This document shows, piece by piece, positions 9,564 to 17,088 of a stretch of 64,000 nucleotides of DNA (within the stretch, counting starts at the first letter, position 1; the number at the start of each line of letters is the position of its first letter). Source of the stretch: Planctomycetota bacterium (lineage in GTDB: Bacteria; Planctomycetota; Phycisphaerae; UBA1845; PWPN01). A program made the translations under genes and the position numbers. Below the pieces are notes generated by a model, which saw nothing but the letters and a program-made list of their open reading frames with translations, had not been told where the DNA came from and did not search any database. The stretch covers positions 186,001 to 250,000 of the forward strand of contig JAKPHF010000008.1 in assembly GCA_029550525.1 (NCBI GenBank). Direction: 5' to 3'.

Positions 9564-9601
9564 AACCGCTAGTGTATCGCCGGAGCCAGCCCCTTCACCA
9601 G

Positions 9602-9631
9602 TTCGAGAACATTGATCAAGCGTGATATACT
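9602..9631 (+). promoter_or_regulatory. Possible promoter of the two-gene small operon
   Basis: TATACT at 9626-9631 fits a -10 element, with TTCGAG at 9602-9607 as a weak -35 (18-base spacer). The preferred ATG lies at 9639, so the transcript would be nearly leaderless. The match is weak. Confidence 0.3.
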
Positions 9632-9638
9632 GTCTACC

Positions 9639-9824
9639 ATGGAGGCTCGATTTGATCTTTTCGCGAGGTTCGGACCGGCAGGTGCGCTGAGATTCCTGCA
9701 GCAATACTACGGCGGTCAGGGCGACTATACGCAGGAACGGCACGCCTGGCTGGATGGGCTCAGCCTCGAAGAGGTCGTCGAGAAGATTCAGGGCGGGAAA
9801 CAGGAAAACAAGCGAGATGAGTGA
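9639..9824 (+). CDS. Small conserved-looking hypothetical protein (61 aa)
   Basis: A short acidic protein: MEARFDLFARFGPAGALRFL, then a QGDYTQERHAWLDGLSLEEV segment, ending in a charged tail. The compact pattern (RFGPAGALRFL, GDYTxxRHxWL) looks like a real folded mini-domain, and I believe related small proteins occur in planctomycetes, but I cannot name a function. TTG at 9612 would add nine residues; I chose ATG 9639. Its stop overlaps the start of the next gene, with ATG at 9817 inside its last codons. This suggests translational coupling with the membrane mini-protein that follows. Confidence 0.6.
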   Translation: MEARFDLFARFGPAGALRFLQQYYGGQGDYTQERHAWLDGLSLEEVVEKIQGGKQENKRDE

Positions 9825-10002
9825 CCACAAACCTGATGAGAATGCCCGGACCGAAAGGCCGAAGTCCATCTGGGACAATGATCTGCCGCCGGGAGATTCA
9901 CCGCCGCTGCCTCGCTGGCCGCTGACCGCTGCGATCATCGCCTATTCGTGCTGGGCGCTGTTTCTCGTGGCCATGCTGATCGTGCGGCTCACCACCGCCT
10001 AG
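9817..10002 (+). CDS. Small single-span membrane protein (61 aa)
   Basis: Begins MSDHKPDENARTERPKSIWD. It has a hydrophilic N-terminal half and a Pro-rich hinge (GDSPPLPRWP), then one hydrophobic helix (LTAAIIAYSCWALFLVAMLI) close to the C terminus. The likely topology is N-terminal domain in the cytoplasm with a C-terminal anchor. No known family is recognised. It overlaps the preceding small gene by eight bases and ends 37 bases before the large glycosyltransferase-like gene, so the three could form one unit. Confidence 0.6.
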   Translation: MSDHKPDENARTERPKSIWDNDLPPGDSPPLPRWPLTAAIIAYSCWALFLVAMLIVRLTTA

Positions 10003-10039
10003 CCCTCGGACCGTCCACGACCCGCCGGGGATCCACCGG

Positions 10040-11881
10040 ATGGCGGACACGACACCGACACTCGATGCACGGATCTTCGAACGCAATCTCCGCGCCTGGC
10101 GGCTCAGCCATCCACACTTGGCCGAAGCCATCGACGCGGCCCTGCCCCGCTTGCCAGAGGTAACGCTCGCCCCCACGCGCGATGGCCGCCTGAACTTCCT
10201 CCTGCCCCAGCCCGATGGCCGCCCAACATGGTTCGGCCGAACGTCGATCCCCCACGTGCGGGCCGCCGCACTCGTCGAGCGGTTCGAGCTCGGCAACACG
10301 AACGTTCTGCTGCCGGGCGTAGGCGAGGGAACCGAAATCGGACTCCTGTTGCAGCGACTGGGACGGCACCGCGCCCTATTCGTCTGGGAAACAGATCCGG
10401 CCAACCTGCTGCTCGCCTTTCAACTGCACGACCTGGCCGAGCCGCTGCGCGATGGTCGTCTGGTGACGATCCTGTCGGACGCAGCCAACCTCACCCAAGC
10501 CATAGTCGAGACGTTCGAGCGGTTGCCCGGCCACTTCCTGCCCGATCGCGTCATGGTCTGGCCTTGGCAGACACCGCCCGAGATCACGTCGTTGCAACGT
10601 GCGGTGGAAGCTGCCTGCCGAACGATTGAAGAGAGACGCGCGGCGAGACTAACCGACCTGCAGAACCGCCTGGTCGCCCTTCCGCCGACGCCGCCCGCGG
10701 GTCGACCACCGGTCATCGCCCTGCTTTCGATCCGCCCGGACGACGAGATGCAGGCTTGGACCGACGGGATGATTTCGGCGGCCGACGAAGTGGGCTGGGC
10801 GACGGCGACGGCACTGGTCCGCGGTCCGGCCGACCTCCACCCGGTCGCCCGGGCTGCTCGACTGGCCACCGGCCTGAAACATGCGCCGGACTTCGCCCTC
10901 CTGCTGGACGTCTGCCGGGGAGACGTCGCCGACGTCCTGCCGGCCGCGGTGCCCGCCGTTCACTGGCTGAGCCATGCGACGCCCGTCGACGATACGCTCC
11001 CCACGCGCATCGGCCCTTCTGACCGGTTCGTCGCGGTGGACTCCGTGGTCGCCGATCGGCTGGTCAGCGCCGGCGTGGATCCGGCCCGGATTAGCGTCCG
11101 CCCGCAGCCCTGTCTGGTAACCTGTGACGAGCCACCGGGCTGGGACGAGCGACCGATCGACGTGGCCATCGTGGCTGACCTGTTCGCGACCGACTCGCAA
11201 AGCCACGGATTCGATCTGCCGTCGCATATCGCCATTTGGAACGCCGTCCTCGAGTTGATCCGGCCGAACCTCGACGGGTTTACCGACGGCGACATCGAAG
11301 CCATGTTGGTCCAGACCGAACGCAGGGGCCGCATGCGGATCGAGGATGCATTCGTCCGCAAGCAGCTTCTCGCCACGCTGGCCGGCCCGGTGGCCGGCAC
11401 GCTCATCTTGCGAGCCCTGGCCCAAGCACTTGTCGAATCAGGGCTTACCGTAGCCTGCTATGGCACTGGCTGGGCAGACGTGGCCGGCCTGACCGCAACC
11501 GGCCCGTTGCCGAGGTTCGCCGATCGAGTCCCGCTGTATCAGCAAGCCAAGTGCGCGCTGTTCGCTTCGGCCACCGGCATCGTGACCGCTGACGTCCTCG
11601 CCGCCGCTGCCGCCGGAGCCGCGATCCTGTGGCGGGCTCACCCCCGCGACAGTCGCCCGGGCGGCTTCGCCACCATCCTGGATCCGCGACAGGAAGCGAC
11701 ACGGTTCGACCGCAACAAGTCGGTTGTCTCGCTCTGTCGGCGTCTCCTGGCATCAGCGGACGAGTGGCGGACTATCGTCACCGCCGCGCGGCACCGCTGC
11801 CAGTCCGAGCATGTCCCTGAAGTCGCCCTCGCCAAGTTTTGTCGGTTCACGCGGGGTTTTCTCCCCTCCGCCGGCGCCTGA
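10040..11881 (+). CDS. Putative glycosyltransferase-like protein with DUF115/CgeB-like features
   Basis: A 613-residue soluble protein. Residues about 85-150 (NTNVLLPGVGEGTEIGLLLQ, then a RHRALFVWETDP strand) resemble the Rossmann-like N-terminal part of DUF115/Maf-type proteins. The second half resembles CgeB-type and GT4-like proteins: a DVAIVADLFATD strand, a region ending in FADRVPLYQQAKCALF, then ADVLAAAAAGAAILWRA. This order, with a 'where the receiving residue would be exposed' loop, suggests a sugar-transfer or sugar-binding role, but the classical E-x7-E of GT4 is not clear. There is no signal peptide and no membrane helix. The assignment is tentative. Confidence 0.5.
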   Translation: MADTTPTLDARIFERNLRAWRLSHPHLAEAIDAALPRLPEVTLAPTRDGRLNFLLPQPDGRPTWFGRTSIPHVRAAALVERFELGNTNVLLPGVGEGTEIGLLLQRLGRHRALFVWETDPANLLLAFQLHDLAEPLRDGRLVTILSDAANLTQAIVETFERLPGHFLPDRVMVWPWQTPPEITSLQRAVEAACRTIEERRAARLTDLQNRLVALPPTPPAGRPPVIALLSIRPDDEMQAWTDGMISAADEVGWATATALVRGPADLHPVARAARLATGLKHAPDFALLLDVCRGDVADVLPAAVPAVHWLSHATPVDDTLPTRIGPSDRFVAVDSVVADRLVSAGVDPARISVRPQPCLVTCDEPPGWDERPIDVAIVADLFATDSQSHGFDLPSHIAIWNAVLELIRPNLDGFTDGDIEAMLVQTERRGRMRIEDAFVRKQLLATLAGPVAGTLILRALAQALVESGLTVACYGTGWADVAGLTATGPLPRFADRVPLYQQAKCALFASATGIVTADVLAAAAAGAAILWRAHPRDSRPGGFATILDPRQEATRFDRNKSVVSLCRRLLASADEWRTIVTAARHRCQSEHVPEVALAKFCRFTRGFLPSAGA

Positions 11882-11901
11882 GATAACCTCCGCCAACCCA
11901 G

Positions 11902-11933
11902 AAACTTTAGTTGTTATAAGACCTGTAAAGTTT
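11902..11933. promoter_or_regulatory. Inverted repeat upstream of the ParA-CBM48 gene
   Basis: AAACTTTA (11902-11909) and TAAAGTTT (11926-11933) form a perfect 8-bp inverted repeat with a 16-base spacer, in an AT-rich patch of otherwise GC-rich DNA. A second, weaker pair, CAAGTC/GACTTG, lies at about 11960-11983. Both sit in the 243-base gap before the ParA gene and could be operator or promoter elements. No convincing -35/-10 pair was found. Confidence 0.35.
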
Positions 11934-12124
11934 TGCGCGTCGTGCGACCGATAAAAGCGCAAGTCCTGGTTTAAGGCGACTTGATCTTTTCTCTGCGGCG
12001 GCATTGGTGCGATTTTCCTGGGCCATCCGCCGCCGGCCAACGAAGGTTGCCGTAGCTGGGCTGCGGTCCCGGGCGCGACGGGCGCCCATAAGTGGTCCAT
12101 CAGGATCTGGTAGGTACGACGATC

Positions 12125-13351
12125 ATGAGAACAGTCGCGATCGCCAACCAAAAAGGCGGATGTGGCAAAACAACCGTGAGTATCAACCTGGCTGCGTGCC
12201 TGGCTCGGGAGGGCCGGCGCACGCTCCTGGTGGACATGGACCCCCAAGGCCATTGCGCGTTGGGCCTGGCGGTGCCCGAGGAACAGATCGAGCTGAGCAT
12301 CGCCGATGTGCTGCGCAGCGCCACCAGCAACAATCCGGTGGACATCACGCGGACCATCTGGCAGATCACGGCCAACTTCGATCTGTCGCCCTCGACGACC
12401 GCGTTGTCGGAATTCGAGATGCAGGTCGGCTCCGCCGGCGATGCCGAAGATCGCTTGGCCGCGGCTCTCTCCACGGTCAGCGACAAGTATGACTTCGCTA
12501 TCGTCGATTGCCCGCCGCATATCGGTCTGCTGACCCGCAACGCTCTGCGGGCAGCCGGCGAAGTGATCATCCCGGTGGACACTGGCTACTTCTCGCTGCA
12601 AGGGTTGACCAAGCAGCTCGAAACGATCGAGGCCATCCGCGCCGGCCGCGAGGAACCGCTCGAGATTCGCGTGCTCGCCAACCTGTACGACGTGCGCACG
12701 AAGCTCGGCCGCGAGATCCTCAACGAACTGAAGCGCAAGTTCGAGCCGCTCATGTGCCACTCGTTCATCAACTTCAACACCAAGCTCCGCGAGGGCGCGA
12801 GCTTCGGCCAGCCGATCACGGAGTACGATCCGGGCAGCATGGGCTTCCGCGATTTCGTGCGGCTGGCGCGCGAGCTGATCGCTGCCGGCGGCCCCGATCT
12901 CATCCCGACCACGCTCCTGCGGCAGGCCGACGACCTCGCCGCCAAGGCCGAACGTCTCCTGGCCACCTCCAAGCCGCTGTTCGGCAAGAACGGCGTCAAC
13001 GGCAACGGCAACGGCAACGGGACGCAAGCGGTCTCCACGCCCGAGCAGGTGCAGGAGAAGATCGACCAGATCTACGGCGTGCGGAACACTGCGGAAGGCG
13101 TGCTGTTCGTGACCGAGGCTCCCAACGCCACGCGGGTCAGCGTCGCCGGCGACTTCAACAACTGGTCGCCCGAGTCCACGCCCATGATCCCCAACGGCGA
13201 CGGCTCGTGCTTCCGGGCCATGCTCCCGCTGGCCCCAGGCCGGTATCGCTACCGCTATGTGATCGACGGCCGCTGGACCCGCGATCCGTACAACGACCTG
13301 TGCGAAGCCAACCCCTTCGGCGACGTGGATTCGGTGGTCGAAGTGCACTGA
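12125..13351 (+). CDS. ParA/MinD-type ATPase fused to a CBM48 (AMPK-beta-like) glycogen-binding domain
   Basis: 408 residues. Residues 1-255 are a ParA ATPase: deviant Walker A KGGCGKTT at about 9-16, Walker A' VDMDPQG, Walker B IVDCPPHIG. It has the ParA-typical switch to GYFSLQGL and the LANLYDVRTKLG region. A linker of Asn-Gly repeats follows at about 285-300. Residues about 325-408 form a CBM48/isoamylase-N-like domain with VSVAGDFNNWSPES, RYRYVIDGRWTRDP and a terminal Asn-Pro-Phe-Gly. The two aromatic (Trp) positions and the Asn match the sugar-contact positions of AMPK-beta glycogen-binding domains. ATG 12125 starts directly at the first beta strand, so I prefer it over 12092. No parB or centromere-like site is nearby. 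I infer an ATP-driven positioning protein whose cargo is an alpha-glucan or glycogen-bound complex. Confidence 0.9.
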   Translation: MRTVAIANQKGGCGKTTVSINLAACLAREGRRTLLVDMDPQGHCALGLAVPEEQIELSIADVLRSATSNNPVDITRTIWQITANFDLSPSTTALSEFEMQVGSAGDAEDRLAAALSTVSDKYDFAIVDCPPHIGLLTRNALRAAGEVIIPVDTGYFSLQGLTKQLETIEAIRAGREEPLEIRVLANLYDVRTKLGREILNELKRKFEPLMCHSFINFNTKLREGASFGQPITEYDPGSMGFRDFVRLARELIAAGGPDLIPTTLLRQADDLAAKAERLLATSKPLFGKNGVNGNGNGNGTQAVSTPEQVQEKIDQIYGVRNTAEGVLFVTEAPNATRVSVAGDFNNWSPESTPMIPNGDGSCFRAMLPLAPGRYRYRYVIDGRWTRDPYNDLCEANPFGDVDSVVEVH

Positions 13352-13409
13352 GCCAGAAGACCTTAGGCTTTAGATCTGAGACCTGAGTGAAATACAACCC
13401 ATACCCAGT

Positions 13410-13446
13410 GAGCGGCGGGGTTTAGCCCCGTCGCTCTTTTTTTTTG
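13410..13446 (+). terminator. Rho-independent terminator after the ParA-CBM48 gene
   Basis: GAGCGGCGGGG (13410-13420) pairs with CCCCGTCGCTC (13426-13436) with one G-T wobble and a TTTAG loop, followed by nine T residues. The rest of the 301-base gap up to 13652 holds a short low-complexity run (ATCTGAGACCTGAG at about 13373) and no gene that I can see. Confidence 0.93.
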
Positions 13447-13652
13447 ACCCAAGTGTGCCGCTGCCGCATGATCTCCCGCCGGACACGATTCCCCAAGAGC
13501 AGGCGTGCGAGATACACCCCCCAACGCCCCCCCCGGCGTGTTGACCCGCCATGTGATTCTGGTACGCTACACCTTGGGATTGCGATAAGTACCGCTTTTC
13601 CAAGTGGATCGGAACGGCACCCGGAGTTGCCCGCAGAGATTTCGAGCCAAAC

Positions 13653-14528
13653 ATGAAGATCGGTTTTAGTTCATCGGCATGCCCGGATTGGGACCTGCGA
13701 ACGATGCTCGAGCAGGCCCGGGCTCTGGGCTATGAGGCCATCGAGTTGTGTGCTCCGCGCGACCGGCAACAGTCGGCTGTCTGGGCCGGCCTGGCCGAGA
13801 CGTCGAACGCACGACAAGCCATCGAGCAGGCAGGCATCGAGCTGACCTGCCTGGCCACCGACTGTTCGCTGCATGGCCCCGACGGCCGCACGCTCGAGGA
13901 GCAAAAGACCCGCGTTCGCCAGAGCCTGGATCTGGCCGGCCAGTTGGGCTGCCCGTACGTCTCGATCAAAGCCGGCACCGTACCGCGGTTCCACCGCCCG
14001 GACGTCGTGCTGCTTCGCATCGTCACGGCTCTGCGCGAGCTGGCTCACCACGCAGCCGAGCGTCGCACCACGCTCCTGGTGGAGAACGACGGGAGCTTCG
14101 CCGGCAGTCGTGACCTATGGTTCATTCTGGATGCGGTTGCCCATCCCTCGGTCCGAGGCTGCTGGAACCCCTGCCAGGCGCAGGCCGCCGGCGACATGCC
14201 CGGCCGTGCCGTCCCGCGCATCGGGCGCCACATCTGCGTGACGCATATGCTGGATGCGATTCTCGAGCCGGGGCAAGGGGTCAAGCAATACACTCCCGTG
14301 GGACAAGGCAACGTGGACCTGAGTCGGTATCTGGTGCTGATGCACGGCATCCACAGCAACACGCGGCTCATCGTCAGTTGGCCAATGCCGGGCAGCCCGC
14401 CCGAGCCGCGGGAGCTACTGCCCGCTTCGCTGGAGTGGATGAGGAAGGAGCTGGCGAAAATTGCCGAAAGTCCGGATCTGTCCGCGTACAAGGGGGACAA
14501 GAACGCTCCGCGATTCGCTCTCAGGTGA
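13653..14528 (+). CDS. Sugar phosphate isomerase/epimerase-type TIM-barrel protein
   Basis: 291 residues. It begins MKIGFSSSACPDWDLRTMLE with the ALGYEAIELCAP element typical of AP-endonuclease-2/xylose-isomerase-like barrels. Later strands read CPYVSIKAGT and TTLLVENDGSF; the Glu in LLVENDG is the usual metal ligand. A His in ICVTHMLD and a C-terminal GQGNVDL strand also fit. The family includes sugar-phosphate isomerases, epimerases and dehydratases, and the substrate cannot be predicted. The usual HxN ligand set is only partly recognisable. It is a monocistronic-looking gene between a terminator upstream and a cluster of hairpins downstream. Confidence 0.8.
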   Translation: MKIGFSSSACPDWDLRTMLEQARALGYEAIELCAPRDRQQSAVWAGLAETSNARQAIEQAGIELTCLATDCSLHGPDGRTLEEQKTRVRQSLDLAGQLGCPYVSIKAGTVPRFHRPDVVLLRIVTALRELAHHAAERRTTLLVENDGSFAGSRDLWFILDAVAHPSVRGCWNPCQAQAAGDMPGRAVPRIGRHICVTHMLDAILEPGQGVKQYTPVGQGNVDLSRYLVLMHGIHSNTRLIVSWPMPGSPPEPRELLPASLEWMRKELAKIAESPDLSAYKGDKNAPRFALR

Positions 14529-14548
14529 TGTTACGTGGGCACGTCTCG

Positions 14549-14745
14549 GGAGGCGGGCGTCTCGCCCGCTTCTTAAGGCGGGCAAGATGCCCGCTCCCCG
14601 GAACCGGCAGCTTCCCGGTTGCGGTTCGGATGGGGCCCCGAACCGTATCGACGAGGTACGGTGCCATATAGATGTCTGAAGGCGAGCGCGGCTGCCCCGC
14701 GCGTGTGGAGATGAGTCAAACCCGGCCCGCCCTCCGCGGCGGGCC
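14549..14745. repeat. Cluster of palindromic hairpins (REP-like repeats)
   Basis: Two units of the window's palindrome family lie back to back: GCGGGCGTCTCGCCCGC (14553-14569) and GGCGGGCAAGATGCCCGC (14577-14594). They are followed by GGTTCGG/CCGAACC, ACCGTA/TACGGT and GGCCCGCC/GGCGGGCC (14724-14731 with 14738-14745). Five potential hairpins fit in about 200 bases between two same-strand genes. The region has no gene. Confidence 0.75.
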
Positions 14746-14757
14746 TTGAGTACCTGC

Positions 14758-16458
14758 ATGCCCGACCCTATTCGTAACAGCGACGGAGTGGCGGAAGTGG
14801 TGTCCGGCCGGTTTCCTATCGGACTGACAGCGTCCATGTTGACCGCCGCGATCTGTCTGGGGGTGTTCGCCATCTGTGGCAGTCTGCGGTGGCCGTGCGA
14901 TAACGCTTATGAACGGACCGTCCACGTCGCGGCCGGCCTCTGCCTGATTTGGGGCATCCTGGCCCATCTGTTCAACCGGATCCGCCCCAAATCGCTCACC
15001 ACGCGGACGGGGCAGGATCTGCAAGCCGTGCTCAACGTGACTCAGCTCGTGCTCGGGCTGATCGCCGTGGTGGTCATGCTGTTCCTGGCCACGACCGCCG
15101 TGCTCACCCGCATCCCGTCGCTGCCGTTCTTCAGCTTTCGACCGACCTGGCAGGTGCGCATCTGGCCCGTCGGCACCATCGACGCCGCCCTGATCGCCAT
15201 TGCCGCCCTGCTCAGTTGGTGGCGAACCGGCAACGGCGCGATCATGACCGGCCTGATGTGGGTTCTCGTCCTGATGTCGCTTTGGTCGGCCCTGCAGATT
15301 CCCGCTTCGGTGATCGAGGAGGAAAACGGAATCTCTCGCGCCGTCCTCGTGGACTGGGTGAGTCCGTTCGTCTTCGGCACCGCTTTGTCGCTGGCGGCGT
15401 TCGTGACCATCGGCGGCCTGCTCGCCCACCGCCGGCGGGTGGAGGCCTGGCCGGATCGGCTGGACGACCTGCTCACGCCCCCGCCCGCGTGGCCGGGTTT
15501 TCACTACAGCGCGGGGATCCTCGCGGTGACCGTGCTCGTTCTCGGCTGTATGTTCATCGTTTCGCCGCTGACGCCGGTGGCCGCCTTCCTCGCCGGCGCC
15601 TCCATTCTCGTCCTGGCCGCCCGCCGCTGGAATGAAAACTTCGCCGACGCCGGCCTGGGTCTGATCACGCTCGGCGTCCTGTCGCTGTTCATGCTCGGCA
15701 CGCCCGACATCCGCGGCAGCAAGGCCGAGTACTTCGCTGCCGTGTTCACTCGGGCGTTGCTGGGGCTGGCCTTGATGACCGGATTTTGGCACTGGCTCGC
15801 GAGTGTCTGGCTGCAGCAGCTCGACGGCGGGCACGCCTGGACGACCGCAGGCCGCCTCATTCACCCATGCCGGCGGCTGGGCTTCCTGCTCGGCGCCATC
15901 GGCGTGCTCGTCTCCTGTCAGCTTGCGTTCTGGCCCAAGCTCCCCAACGTCTACATCGGCGACAACAGACTCGGTCGCTGGATTTGGAGCCTCCTGGCCA
16001 ACTTGCTCCTGATCGCCGTGCTCACCGGAGCCGCTCGCCGTACGGGCAAATCGACGCTCGGCTGGCTGGCGCTGTCCGCAGCGGCTTCCACGGTCGCGTT
16101 TATTGTGATCCGGGCCGAGGGAACATTCATCTATTCGGGATTTCTCGGGTACTGGCCGCTGCTGCTTGCCGTGACCGCGGGCTTGCTGGCCATCCTGGCC
16201 GACAAGGCGAGCCATTCGGAGAAGTGGCAGCCGTTCCGTGAGCCGCTGTACGTACTGGCCGTGCTGGTCCTGCCGGTCATCGCCATTTTCGGAGCGACCG
16301 CCCTGGCTTCGCGGGCGATTCCTCCATGGGTTGCGCCCGCGACGTTCGGCATACTGACAGTGTCCTACAGCCTGGCCGCCGTCTGGCCCGGCCCGCGTCG
16401 CTTCTACATCCTCACGTTCGTCTGTGCAGCGGCGGCCGCGTGGCAACTGTTGCCTTGA
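14758..16458 (+). CDS. Polytopic membrane protein of unknown function
   Basis: About 566 residues with roughly 14 predicted membrane helices along its whole length, for example LTASMLTAAICLGVFAICG near the start and LYVLAVLVLPVIAIFGATAL near the end. Short charged loops alternate, for example RIRPKSLTTRTGQD on the cytoplasmic side. I see no transporter, glycosyltransferase or enzyme motif. The ATG at 14758 has no clear ribosome binding site; TTG 14746 in the same frame is possible. The gene ends 16 bases before the dtd start, so the two are probably co-transcribed, although no functional link is obvious. Confidence 0.75.
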   Translation: MPDPIRNSDGVAEVVSGRFPIGLTASMLTAAICLGVFAICGSLRWPCDNAYERTVHVAAGLCLIWGILAHLFNRIRPKSLTTRTGQDLQAVLNVTQLVLGLIAVVVMLFLATTAVLTRIPSLPFFSFRPTWQVRIWPVGTIDAALIAIAALLSWWRTGNGAIMTGLMWVLVLMSLWSALQIPASVIEEENGISRAVLVDWVSPFVFGTALSLAAFVTIGGLLAHRRRVEAWPDRLDDLLTPPPAWPGFHYSAGILAVTVLVLGCMFIVSPLTPVAAFLAGASILVLAARRWNENFADAGLGLITLGVLSLFMLGTPDIRGSKAEYFAAVFTRALLGLALMTGFWHWLASVWLQQLDGGHAWTTAGRLIHPCRRLGFLLGAIGVLVSCQLAFWPKLPNVYIGDNRLGRWIWSLLANLLLIAVLTGAARRTGKSTLGWLALSAAASTVAFIVIRAEGTFIYSGFLGYWPLLLAVTAGLLAILADKASHSEKWQPFREPLYVLAVLVLPVIAIFGATALASRAIPPWVAPATFGILTVSYSLAAVWPGPRRFYILTFVCAAAAAWQLLP

Positions 16459-16474
16459 TGCCGGAGAGGAGAGC

Positions 16475-16924
16475 ATGCGAGCCACCGTTCAACGTGTGAG
16501 CGAAGCCAGCGTGACCGTCGAGGGTCGCGTCGTCGGCGCCATCGGCCAGGGTTTGCTCGTGTACCTGGGCGTGGCCGTGGACGACGGTCCTGCCGACGTC
16601 CAGTACATGCTCGACAAAATCTCCAATCTCCGCATTTTCGTGGACGATGCCGGCAAGATGAACCGCAGTGTGCAGGACATCGGCGGCGGCGTGCTGGTCA
16701 TCAGCGCGTTCGCTCTGCAGGCCGATGCCCGCAAAGGTCGCCGGCCTTCTTTCGACGCTGCCGCACGGCCCGAACTGGCTCGGCAACTCTACGAACAGCT
16801 GTGCGACGAACTGGCGCGTATCGGTCTGACCGTCGAACGCGGCATGTTCCGCGCCCACATGGACGTGGCCAGCGTCAACGACGGCCCCATCTGCATTCTG
16901 CTGGATTCGAAGAAGCAGTTTTGA
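16475..16924 (+). CDS. dtd: D-aminoacyl-tRNA deacylase (DTD) with altered active-site motifs
   Basis: 149 residues, the normal DTD length, beginning MRATVQRVSEASVTVEGRVV. Family blocks are ISNLRIFVDDAGKMNRSVQD, ARKGRRPSF and NDGPICILLDS. DTD hydrolyses D-amino acids, and also Gly, wrongly attached to tRNA. The usual SQxxL motif is SAFAL here (about residues 75-79), and the cis Gly-Pro motif NxGPVT is NDGPIC (about 134-139), so both hallmark motifs are changed. The rest of the fold is well conserved. A strong Shine-Dalgarno sequence (GGAGAGGAG) lies six bases before the ATG at 16475, which fixes the start. It ends beside a G-rich repeat. Confidence 0.88.
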   Translation: MRATVQRVSEASVTVEGRVVGAIGQGLLVYLGVAVDDGPADVQYMLDKISNLRIFVDDAGKMNRSVQDIGGGVLVISAFALQADARKGRRPSFDAAARPELARQLYEQLCDELARIGLTVERGMFRAHMDVASVNDGPICILLDSKKQF

Positions 16925-16925
16925 G

Positions 16926-16966
16926 GGCCCTGGGGACCAGGGGCTGGGGACTGGGGGCTGGTGAAG
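16926..16966 (+). repeat. G-rich dispersed repeat, copy 1
   Basis: Runs of three to five G separated by ACT/CT units, including GGGGACTGGGGGCTGG, start just after the dtd stop codon. The same string, followed by (T/C)GAAGA, occurs in inverted orientation at 60014-60048. The G-tracts could form a quadruplex in the RNA or the coding strand. Confidence 0.6.
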
Positions 16967-17002
16967 ACTCAGCATCCGGAAATCTTTGCGCTGCAAAAAA
17001 GC

Positions 17003-17066
17003 GAGAACGTGCGAAAGTGACCAGAAGCGATCTTGCGATCGCACATTCCCACTTTCGCACGTTCTC
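17003..17066. repeat. 17-bp perfect inverted repeat between convergent genes
   Basis: GAGAACGTGCGAAAGTG (17003-17019) is perfectly complementary to CACTTTCGCACGTTCTC (17050-17066), with a 30-base spacer that itself holds GCGATC/GATCGC. It lies between the 3' ends of dtd (+) and the corrinoid-type gene (-), so it may act as a bidirectional terminator. No T-run follows, so a decayed mobile element is an alternative. Confidence 0.7.
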
Positions 17067-17088
17067 ACCTTCCCACGTGCGGCCCGCT

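Noticed and set aside
9564..9938. N-terminal extension of the UvrC-like gene to base 9938
   Set aside because: It would run through the credible mini-genes at 9639-10002 in antisense, and the extension has no UvrC-like sequence. GTG 9563 fits the family start.
14716..16485. Long minus-strand frame (589 codons) under the polytopic membrane protein
   Set aside because: Antisense to a clear membrane protein. The translation is almost all Gly/Arg/Gln/His with no fold pattern.
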